Assembly: GCA_045586995.1 (NCBI GenBank)
Contig: JAZNBI010000098.1
Coordinates: forward strand, 1 to 5,772
Reading direction: 5' to 3'
Length of the DNA stretch: 5,772 nt
DNA from: JAZNBI01 sp045586995
GTDB taxonomy: Bacteria > Bacillota > Clostridia > Oscillospirales > CAG-272
This document shows positions 1 through 5,772 of the stretch, one piece after another. Each line of letters opens with the position of its first letter. Position 1 is the stretch's first letter. Both the position numbers and the translations under genes were made by a program. The notes beneath the pieces are model-generated. The model worked only from the letters and a program-made list of their open reading frames with translations, was not told where the DNA came from and searched no databases.

Positions 1-2688
1 TACGTCGGGGTTATGCTCTATAACGAGAATGGTGTTTCCGGAGCTGCACAATCGTTGCAAAATTTCAATAAGCTTTCTGACATCGGCTACATGAAGTCCT
101 GTTGTCGGCTCATCCAAAATATAAAGTGTACGCCCTGTATCACGCTTTGCGAGCTCGGTTGCAAGCTTAACCCTCTGCGCCTCTCCACCCGAAAGCGTTG
201 TTGATGCTTGTCCGATTTTTATATATCCAAGACCCACGTCAAACAAAGTTTGTAATTTCCGCTTAATGCTCGGTATACTGTTAAAAAATGCAAGACCTTC
301 CTCTACCGTCATATCCAACACACCAAAAATACTTTTGTCCTTATATTTGACCTCAAGCGTTTCATTGTTATAACGTCTGCCTCGGCACGCGTCACACGTA
401 ACATAAACATCCGGCAAGAAATGCATTTCTATTTTTTTTACGCCGTCGCCTTCGCACGCCTCGCATCTTCCACCCTTTATATTAAACGAAACGCGCCCCG
501 CCGTATAACCCCTGACTTTTGAATCCTTTGTTTGCGCAAAAAGCTCGCGTATATCGGTAAAAACCCCTGTATATGTCGCAGGGTTTGAACGCGGAGTGCG
601 TCCTATGGGACTTTGGTCTATTGCGATTACCTTGTCTATATTCTCTATTCCCTCTATTGCCGTATACTTGCCCGGATATGTGTTTGCGTGATTTAATTCG
701 GCGGCAAGCGCAGGATAGAGTATACCGTTTACAAGCGATGATTTACCCGAGCCCGACACTCCCGTAACGCAAACCAAGCATCCGAGCGGTATGTCGACAT
801 CTATATTTTTCAGATTGTTCTCCTGTGCACCAATCACCTTTAAGATTTTTCCGTTTCCCTTTCGTCTTTCGGTCGGAATCGGTACACATTCTCTGCCGGA
901 AAGATATGCCCCTGTAACAGAGCTGTCGCATTTTTTTAAATCATCCGGTGTGCCCGCAAAAATCACATTTCCGCCGTGAATACCTGCCCCGGGACCTATA
1001 TCCACGATATAATCGGCACTTTCCATAGTTTCCTCATCGTGCTCTACTACAATAACGGTATTACCTATATCACGAAGTTTTTTCAATGTTTCTATCAGCT
1101 TGAAATTATCTCTTTGATGAAGCCCTATACTCGGTTCGTCCAGAATATATAAAACCCCTACGAGCGAAGATCCGATTTGAGTTGCAAGGCGAATACGTTG
1201 CGCTTCGCCTCCCGAAAGCGTACCTGCTTTTCTGTTCAACGTAAGGTAATTCAGTCCGACGCTTATAAGAAAATTAAGACGCGCCTTTATTTCTTTAATA
1301 ATTTCCTTGGCAATAATAAGCTCGGTATCACTCAAAGAAAGCTCATTTATAAATTTGTAGCTTTCGGATATAGTCATTGAACAAAGCTCAAAAATATTTA
1401 ACCCGCCAACCGTAACCGCAAGCGAATTGGGTGACAAACGCATACCGTGACAATCCGAGCAGGGCGCTTCCACCGTAAAAGCATTATAATACTCCGCAGA
1501 ATTATCATAAGTATTCATTCTGGCTTCTATCATCTTTAAAAGCCCCTCGAAACGAACCCTTTGGCGATGCTGTTCACCGCCGAAATAACGAACGATATCG
1601 TACATTTCGTCACCGGTACCATATATAAGCGCGTCAAATGCCTTTTTGCTGAACTCCTTTATCGGTGTATCAACAGACAGTCCGAACCTTTCAATAACGG
1701 CGGCAAAAAGCGGACCGTTCCAGGATTCTTCGGATAATGTCTTAAATCCGTTTGCGGCAATAGCTCCCTCTCGCAAAGAAAGCTCTTTGCGTGGTATCAG
1801 TTTATCTACCGAAAGCTTATTGAAGCTTCCAAGACCAAGACAAGTCGGACACGCTCCTGCAGGATTGTTAAACGAAAACATCCTCGGTTCAAGCTCACCA
1901 AACGATATGCCGTGTTCTTCGCAAGCGTATGTTTGAGAAAATTCATACCTTTCCTCTGCTTCGTCATTTACGGGAACCGTTATTATCAACAAGTGTCCGT
2001 CAGCAAGATTTAACGCATTTTCAACCGAATCAACAAGTCGCGATCTCACGGAATCTCCCATAATAAGGCGGTCTACGACCACATCTACATTATGCTTTTT
2101 ATTCTTATCAAGCTCGATTTTTTCGGACAAATCATATAAATTCCCGTCAATCCGCACTCTAGAATATCCGCTTTTTCGCGCATCCGAAAGAACCTTTTCA
2201 TGCATTCCCTTTTTAGAGCGCACAACGGGTGCAAGAACCATAAACCTTTTCCCGGACTCAAATTCCATTATTTTATCAATAATCATATCTGTTGTCTGCA
2301 TACAAATTTCTTTGCCGCAAACCGGACAGTGCGGTTTTCCTATTCGAGCATATAAAAGACGCAAATAGTCATATATTTCGGTCACCGTTCCCACTGTCGA
2401 TCTCGGGTTTTTAGAAGTTGTTTTTTGGTCTATCGAAATAGACGGCGAAAGTCCCGAAATAAGGTCAACATCCGGCTTGTCCAATTGCCCCAAAAACTGA
2501 CGCGCATAAGATGAAAGCGACTCCACAAAGCGTCTATGTCCCTCTGCGTAAATTGTGTCAAAAGCGAGCGACGACTTGCCCGAGCCCGAAAGCCCCGTGA
2601 GAACAACAAGCTTATCTCGCGGTATCGTAACATCTATATTTTTTAAATTATGCGTTCTGGCACCTTTAATTATCAAATCCGATGACAT
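1..2688 (-). CDS. uvrA: UvrA, excinuclease ABC subunit A (partial: C-terminus beyond the left edge)
   Basis: UvrA is the ABC-type ATPase that scans DNA as a dimer, recognises helix distortion and loads UvrB in nucleotide excision repair. My translation gives 896 codons without a stop or frameshift; bacterial UvrA is usually about 940, so roughly 45 residues are missing. The first ATPase module has Walker A GLSGSGKS (32-39), signature LSGGE (491-495) and Walker B LYILDEP (about 513-519). The second has GVSGSGKS (643-650), LSGGE (832-836) and LYILDEP (855-861). Between the halves of module I lie the UvrB-binding region (about 120-250) and the insertion domain (about 290-400). The C-terminal zinc module has C742/C745 and C765/C768. 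The insertion-side zinc site reads C256, H259, C280, C283, with His replacing the second Cys. CPVC (121-124) and CSDC (410-413) probably form a third site. The ATG directly follows the uvrB stop and the N-terminus (MSSDLIIKGARTHNLKN) matches the family start. It is co-transcribed with uvrB. Identity is certain. Confidence 0.98.
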   Translation of the reverse strand, partial: MSSDLIIKGARTHNLKNIDVTIPRDKLVVLTGLSGSGKSSLAFDTIYAEGHRRFVESLSSYARQFLGQLDKPDVDLISGLSPSISIDQKTTSKNPRSTVGTVTEIYDYLRLLYARIGKPHCPVCGKEICMQTTDMIIDKIMEFESGKRFMVLAPVVRSKKGMHEKVLSDARKSGYSRVRIDGNLYDLSEKIELDKNKKHNVDVVVDRLIMGDSVRSRLVDSVENALNLADGHLLIITVPVNDEAEERYEFSQTYACEEHGISFGELEPRMFSFNNPAGACPTCLGLGSFNKLSVDKLIPRKELSLREGAIAANGFKTLSEESWNGPLFAAVIERFGLSVDTPIKEFSKKAFDALIYGTGDEMYDIVRYFGGEQHRQRVRFEGLLKMIEARMNTYDNSAEYYNAFTVEAPCSDCHGMRLSPNSLAVTVGGLNIFELCSMTISESYKFINELSLSDTELIIAKEIIKEIKARLNFLISVGLNYLTLNRKAGTLSGGEAQRIRLATQIGSSLVGVLYILDEPSIGLHQRDNFKLIETLKKLRDIGNTVIVVEHDEETMESADYIVDIGPGAGIHGGNVIFAGTPDDLKKCDSSVTGAYLSGRECVPIPTERRKGNGKILKVIGAQENNLKNIDVDIPLGCLVCVTGVSGSGKSSLVNGILYPALAAELNHANTYPGKYTAIEGIENIDKVIAIDQSPIGRTPRSNPATYTGVFTDIRELFAQTKDSKVRGYTAGRVSFNIKGGRCEACEGDGVKKIEMHFLPDVYVTCDACRGRRYNNETLEVKYKDKSIFGVLDMTVEEGLAFFNSIPSIKRKLQTLFDVGLGYIKIGQASTTLSGGEAQRVKLATELAKRDTGRTLYILDEPTTGLHVADVRKLIEILQRLCSSGNTILVIEHNPDV

Positions 2689-4677
2689 TTACTTTTCCTT
2701 TCTTGCCGAAGCTTCGCCGCGCAATTCCTTTATTTTGTCACGCAAAAATGCTGCCTGTTCAAATTCCAAGCGCTTTGCGGCATCCTTCATTTCCAATGTG
2801 AGCTTTTCGATAAGAGCATCACGCTCTTTCTTTGACATTTTCTTGTTCTTAACACGATGTTCTTTAGAATCGTCCTCGATTTTTATCTGTATAAGGTCGC
2901 TTACATCCTTTTTTATAGTACGAGGAATAATAGAGTTTCGCTCGTTATATTCGGATTGGATCCTGCGTCTGCGATTGGTTTCATTTATTGCTTCGCTCAT
3001 TGAGCGAGTTATTGTATCCGCATACATAATAACCTTGCCGTGTTCATTGCGTGCCGCGCGTCCGACTGTCTGAATCAAGGATGTTGTTGCTCTCAAAAAT
3101 CCTTCTTTGTCAGCGTCAAGTATGGCAACCAATGAAACCTCGGGTATATCAAGACCTTCCCTGAGCAAATTGATTCCCACAAGCACATCAAACGTGCCGA
3201 GTCGCAAATCTCTTATTATTTCCATTCGCTCCATGGTATCTACATTAAAATGTATATATCTGACCTTTAACATATTCTGTTCGAAATATGCCGTCAGATC
3301 CTCCGCCATTTTTTTAGTCAAGGTAGTAACCAATACTCTTTCTCCCACCTTGCTGCGCGCGCGAATTTCTCCTATTAAATCGTCAATCTGCCCCTCGGTC
3401 TTACGAACCTCAATAACAGGATCGAGCAACCCTGTAGGACGTATAATCTGCTCGACCGTTTGAGACGAGTTGTTTTTCTCAAAATCCGACGGTGTTGCAC
3501 TTACAAATACGGTTTGGTTGAGTTTTCCGAGAAATTCGTCAAAATAAAGCGGGCGATTATCATATGCCGACGGCAATCTGAAACCGTAATCAACCAAATT
3601 CTTTTTTCTCGCGGTATCGCCGCCGCTCATTCCCCGAACCTGCGGAATCGTAACATGTGACTCGTCGATAAACATAATATAGTCCTCGGGAAAATAATCA
3701 AGCAAAGTATACGGTGTGGAGCCGGGGGCTCGTCCCGAAAGAACACGCGAATAATTTTCCACACCCGAGCAAAATCCAACCTCTCTGAGCATATCCAAAT
3801 CGTATTTCACACGTTCCTCTATACGCTGTGCCTCAAGCAACTTATTTGAAGACTTAAAGAACTCTATGCGTTCTTTCATTTCCGCTTCTATCTGCGCAAA
3901 CGCCGCCTCTTTTTTATCCTCGGAAACAGCGTAGTGAGTAGCAGGATATATAGCAGCATACGAAAGCGTTCTTATTCTTTCGCCAGTAACTATATTTATC
4001 TCGGTTACGCGTTCAATTTCATCACCAAAGAATTCAACTCTTATCACTTTATCTCCGCTCGAGGCAGGAAGAACCTCTACCGTGTCGCCTCGAACCCTAA
4101 ATGTATCACGTTCAAGTGATATATCATTACGATTATAGCTTATCAGTACAAGGCGGCGTATAAATTCATTCCTTTCCATCTTAATCCCCGGACGAACAGC
4201 CAAGACAAGATTTTTATATTCAATTGGATCTCCGAGTGAAAATATACAGGATACGCTGGCAACGACAATAACATCTCTTCTTTCGAAAAGTGATGACGTT
4301 GCGCTGTGGCGAAGCATATCTATTTCATCATTGATCATAGCGTCTTTTTCAATGTATACATCTTTACCCGGTATATATGCCTCGGGTTGATAGTAATCGT
4401 AATACGACACAAAATATTCAACCGCATTCTCGGGGAAAAAGCTTCTGAATTCGGTACATAGCTGTGCCGCAAGAGTTTTATTATGAGCAAGCACAAGAGT
4501 CGGACGGTTTACCTTTTCAATAACATTCGCCATCGTAAATGTTTTTCCACTACCTGTTACGCCAAGTAAGGTTTGCATACGATTTCCTTGTTCTATTCCC
4601 GACACAAGACGATCTATAGCTTGAGGTTGGTCGCCGGTCGGCTTATATTCAGAATGCAAAATAAATTTATGAGGCAT
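2689..4677 (-). CDS. uvrB: UvrB, excinuclease ABC subunit B
   Basis: UvrB is the helicase-like ATPase that UvrA loads at damage. It inserts a beta-hairpin between the strands to verify the lesion, then recruits UvrC for the dual incision. The 662 residues are a normal full length. Visible features: Walker A GVTGSGKT (39-46); the tyrosine-rich beta-hairpin start YYDYY (92-96); the UvrA-binding domain 2 (about 157-250); the DEAD-like box FIDESH (336-341); motif SATP (393-396); the helicase C-terminal domain with GINLLREGLD (501-510) and motif VI QTVGRAARN (536-544); a charged linker (about 600-618); and a C-terminal UVR domain (about 622-657) that contacts UvrA or UvrC. The start has AAAGGAG 7 nt upstream, and the N-terminus fits the family (YKPTGDQPQAI). 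It is first in a uvrBA operon with its own promoter. Residues F477, N478, A530 and T531 differ from the usual family sequence (see findings). Identity is certain. Confidence 0.99.
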   Translation of the reverse strand: MPHKFILHSEYKPTGDQPQAIDRLVSGIEQGNRMQTLLGVTGSGKTFTMANVIEKVNRPTLVLAHNKTLAAQLCTEFRSFFPENAVEYFVSYYDYYQPEAYIPGKDVYIEKDAMINDEIDMLRHSATSSLFERRDVIVVASVSCIFSLGDPIEYKNLVLAVRPGIKMERNEFIRRLVLISYNRNDISLERDTFRVRGDTVEVLPASSGDKVIRVEFFGDEIERVTEINIVTGERIRTLSYAAIYPATHYAVSEDKKEAAFAQIEAEMKERIEFFKSSNKLLEAQRIEERVKYDLDMLREVGFCSGVENYSRVLSGRAPGSTPYTLLDYFPEDYIMFIDESHVTIPQVRGMSGGDTARKKNLVDYGFRLPSAYDNRPLYFDEFLGKLNQTVFVSATPSDFEKNNSSQTVEQIIRPTGLLDPVIEVRKTEGQIDDLIGEIRARSKVGERVLVTTLTKKMAEDLTAYFEQNMLKVRYIHFNVDTMERMEIIRDLRLGTFDVLVGINLLREGLDIPEVSLVAILDADKEGFLRATTSLIQTVGRAARNEHGKVIMYADTITRSMSEAINETNRRRRIQSEYNERNSIIPRTIKKDVSDLIQIKIEDDSKEHRVKNKKMSKKERDALIEKLTLEMKDAAKRLEFEQAAFLRDKIKELRGEASARKEK
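2696..2701 (-). promoter_or_regulatory. Ribosome binding site of uvrA, inside the end of uvrB
   Basis: On the minus strand AAAGGA lies 7 nt before the uvrA ATG at 2688. It is embedded in the last codons of uvrB (AGA AAG GAA AAG TAA). This good spacing fixes the uvrA start and suggests translational coupling: ribosomes ending on uvrB stop exactly where uvrA begins. Confidence 0.8.
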
Positions 4678-4759
4678 ACTCTAACTCCTTTTTGCTATGA
4701 TTATTGTTCGTCAATTATTTCATTTAAAATAAAAAATAAATAAAACAATATTTTAATTT
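4678..4759 (-). other. AT-rich untranslated leader of uvrB
   Basis: This stretch lies between the predicted -10 element and the uvrB ATG. It is very AT-rich, with no ORF, no strong hairpin and no recognised riboswitch. The only structured-looking element is a 7-bp A/T-rich inverted repeat (4702-4708 with 4744-4750) with a 35-nt loop, too weak to call. A single CGAAC half-site (minus strand, 4710-4706) lacks its partner GTTCG. Confidence 0.5.
4685..4691 (-). promoter_or_regulatory. Ribosome binding site of uvrB
   Basis: AAAGGAG on the minus strand ends 7 nt before the ATG at 4677. It is a near-perfect Shine-Dalgarno sequence and confirms the chosen uvrB start. Confidence 0.88.
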
Positions 4760-4788
4760 ATTATATCATATTATAGCAGATAAGTAAA
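4760..4788 (-). promoter_or_regulatory. Probable promoter of the uvrBA operon with tandem extended -10 elements
   Basis: On the minus strand TTTACT (4788-4783) is separated by 17 nt from TATAAT (4765-4760), which is preceded by TGA and so forms a TGN-TATAAT extended -10. A second perfect TATAAT (4775-4770), preceded by TGC, is also an extended -10 and lies exactly 10 bp upstream. It has no good -35, because the matching position falls in the terminator stem. Transcription from the downstream element would start near 4753 and give an AT-rich leader of about 75 nt before uvrB. No LexA operator is recognisable between promoter and gene. The placement is inferred from consensus matches only. Confidence 0.68.
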
Positions 4789-4816
4789 CAAAGGAGCAGT
4801 TTTTTTCTGCCCCTTT
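4786..4816 (-). terminator. Intrinsic terminator downstream of mrp
   Basis: The minus-strand transcript forms a 10-bp stem, AAAGGGGCAG (4816-4807) with CTGCTCCTTT (4799-4790), containing one G-U pair and a 7-nt all-A loop. It begins 13 nt after the mrp stop codon. The U-rich tail is modest: the last three stem bases are U, followed by GUUU. The position right behind the gene supports a terminator. Read on the plus strand the same hairpin is followed by a T-rich stretch, so it could also work in that direction, but no plus-strand gene is visible to need it. Confidence 0.72.
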
Positions 4817-4829
4817 AAATTGTTTGTTT

Positions 4830-5657
4830 TTATTTACTGAATCTCTTGACCAAAGCACTTACCGCAGAATCCAAATAATCATTTTCCATAAGCTCAATGA
4901 TTCCTTTATCGCACAGTGCGGAAAGCTTTGAATCGAGCGGAATTCTTCCCAAGACGTCAAAGCCAAATTTAGATGATATCTCATCGACCTTGCTTAGTCC
5001 GAAAACATTTATTTCTTTTCCGCAATCAGGGCATTTAACATAACTCATATTTTCAACAATACCCAAAACGGGAATGTTCATAAGCTTTGCCATATTTGCC
5101 GCTTTTTCAACTATCATAGAAACCAATTCCTGAGGAGTTGTTACTATAATAATTCCGTCAAGAGGTAACGATTGGAACACGGTAAGCGGAACATCCCCCG
5201 TCCCGGGAGGGCAGTCGACAAACATATAATCTATGTCGTTCCAAATAACGTCTGTCCAAAACTGTTTTACCGTTCCGGCAATAACAGGACCTCTCCAAAC
5301 CACCGGCTTGGTTTCATCATCAAGTAAAAGGTTAACAGACATTACATCTATTCCTGTAGTAGTTTTTGGGGGTATCATACCGTTTTCATCCCCCTCAACA
5401 CTACTCGTGTTTAATCCAAACGACTTTGGAATAGACGGACCGGTGATATCGGCGTCAAGAATAGCCGTTGAATATCCTTCTCTGTTCATAAGAACCGCAA
5501 GCATAGAAGTTACGATAGATTTACCGACTCCGCCTTTTCCGCTTACAACACCTATGACATGCTTAACGCTGCTTAATTCGTTTAATTTTTCATGCAGGTC
5601 CTTTGATTCGCATTTCTTCCCGCAAGTTGAACAATTATGAGTACATTCTTCTGACAT
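4830..5657 (-). CDS. mrp: Mrp/NBP35 (ApbC)-family iron-sulfur cluster carrier ATPase
   Basis: Members of this cytosolic SIMIBI P-loop family bind a labile [4Fe-4S] cluster at a dimer interface and pass it to target apoproteins; nucleotide binding controls delivery. The protein has 275 residues, typical for the short form without an N-terminal MIP18/DUF59 domain. Residues 1-20 carry four cysteines (C5, C9, C12, C16; spacing CX3CX2CX3C), a possible extra metal or cluster site. The deviant Walker A GKGGVGKS (40-47) has the signature lysine K41. DADITGPS (68-75) and DCPPGTGD (148-155) are the Walker A' and switch II motifs. The CxxC that bridges the dimer cluster is C209/C212 in KCPDCGKE. The start is supported by GGAG 8 nt upstream. 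It has its own promoter and terminator, so it is probably monocistronic and not functionally tied to uvrBA. MinD/ParA-like roles are less likely because of the CxxC and the family-specific WRGP (121-124). Which apoproteins it serves cannot be told. Confidence 0.93.
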   Translation of the reverse strand: MSEECTHNCSTCGKKCESKDLHEKLNELSSVKHVIGVVSGKGGVGKSIVTSMLAVLMNREGYSTAILDADITGPSIPKSFGLNTSSVEGDENGMIPPKTTTGIDVMSVNLLLDDETKPVVWRGPVIAGTVKQFWTDVIWNDIDYMFVDCPPGTGDVPLTVFQSLPLDGIIIVTTPQELVSMIVEKAANMAKLMNIPVLGIVENMSYVKCPDCGKEINVFGLSKVDEISSKFGFDVLGRIPLDSKLSALCDKGIIELMENDYLDSAVSALVKRFSK

Positions 5658-5663
5658 TTTAAA

Positions 5664-5669
5664 CTCTCC
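5664..5669 (-). promoter_or_regulatory. Ribosome binding site of mrp
   Basis: GGAGAG on the minus strand, with its GGAG core 8 nt before the ATG at 5657. It is somewhat weaker than the uvrB site but well placed, and it supports this start over the internal methionines. Confidence 0.75.
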
Positions 5670-5701
5670 GTTTGTTTTGTTTTTATTATGTATTACACAT
5701 T

Positions 5702-5729
5702 ATTATACACCTTTTTAATTTTTTTTCAA
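5702..5729 (-). promoter_or_regulatory. Probable sigma-A-type promoter of mrp
   Basis: On the minus strand TTGAAA (5729-5724) and a perfect TATAAT (5707-5702) are separated by 16 nt in an A-rich context. The implied start is near 5695, giving a leader of about 38 nt. No operator or riboswitch is evident. The remaining bases to the right edge (5730-5772) are AT-rich and show no gene. Confidence 0.68.
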
Positions 5730-5772
5730 TAGGTTAAAATACAAAAAATTACAATTTACATCTCAAATTTTA

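Noticed and set aside
743..931. Small open frame on the minus strand overlapping uvrA in another frame
   Set aside because: The uvrA frame runs unbroken through the second Walker A here; the small frame is an alternative-frame by-product with no start signal.
1..2688. Possible UvrA paralogue (drug-resistance UvrA2 type) rather than repair UvrA
   Set aside because: UvrA2 proteins lack the UvrB-binding region; here the region between the first Walker A and the first signature motif is full-length, and the gene is fused in an operon with uvrB.
2555..3073. 172-codon open frame on the plus strand opposite uvrB and the start of uvrA
   Set aside because: It lies antisense to strongly conserved uvrB and uvrA coding sequence, has no convincing ribosome binding site or family resemblance, and its Ser/Arg/Phe-rich composition is typical of a mirror frame.
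4697..4710. Possible LexA/DinR box (CGAACAATAATCAT on the minus strand)
   Set aside because: Only the left half-site matches; the right half matches GTTCG at one of five positions, and the site is downstream of the predicted transcription start.
4702..4750. Inverted repeat TATTGTT / AACAATA in the uvrB leader
   Set aside because: Seven mostly A-U pairs with a 35-nt loop in very AT-rich DNA are expected by chance.
5233..5640. 135-codon open frame on the plus strand inside mrp
   Set aside because: It is fully antisense to mrp, whose motifs are intact; there is no separate promoter or recognisable protein.
1..5772. Search for a novel system: mobile elements, CRISPR-like spaced repeats, RNA genes, toxin-antitoxin or defence genes
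   Set aside because: Three conserved housekeeping genes fill all but about 270 bases, and the two spacers are explained by promoters, ribosome binding sites and one terminator. I saw no direct repeats, terminal inverted repeats or tRNA-like folds.

Overview
The window is an ordinary, tightly packed stretch of a low-to-moderate-GC bacterial chromosome. All three genes lie on the minus strand, so transcription runs from high to low coordinates. In that order they are an Mrp/NBP35-family P-loop ATPase (5657-4830), uvrB (4677-2689) and uvrA (from 2688, running off the left edge). The A/T-rich codon use, the AT-rich spacers, the strong AAAGGAG-type ribosome binding sites, the uvrB-uvrA order and an Mrp protein with a cysteine-rich N-terminus instead of a DUF59 domain all suggest Bacillota, most likely an anaerobic clostridium. 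This assignment is inferred from style; there is no rRNA or other marker to confirm it.

Region by region: 5658-5772 is an AT-rich upstream region with a good sigma-A-type promoter (TTGAAA, 16 nt, TATAAT) and a GGAG ribosome binding site for mrp. 4830-5657 is mrp. 4678-4829 is a compact regulatory spacer. It holds a 10-bp hairpin that likely terminates mrp transcription, followed at once by two TGN-TATAAT extended -10 elements 10 bp apart that should drive uvrBA, an AT-rich leader of roughly 75 nt, and the uvrB ribosome binding site. 2689-4677 is full-length uvrB. 1-2688 is uvrA, whose ATG directly follows the uvrB stop codon. About 896 residues of UvrA are visible and only the extreme C-terminus is missing.

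Functionally, UvrA and UvrB are the damage-recognition half of bacterial nucleotide excision repair. UvrA (dimeric ABC-type ATPase) finds distorted DNA and loads UvrB (helicase-like), which verifies the lesion and recruits UvrC. UvrC is not in this window. Mrp probably acts as an Fe-S cluster carrier or scaffold. It has its own promoter and terminator and appears to be a neighbour, not part of the repair operon.

I found no mobile element, CRISPR array, tRNA/rRNA, phage gene or unrecognised coding region, and no sign of a novel system. The points worth a second look are small: non-consensus residues at usually conserved places in UvrB, a Cys-to-His change in a UvrA zinc site, the tandem extended -10 promoter without a recognisable SOS box, and the four-cysteine N-terminus of Mrp.
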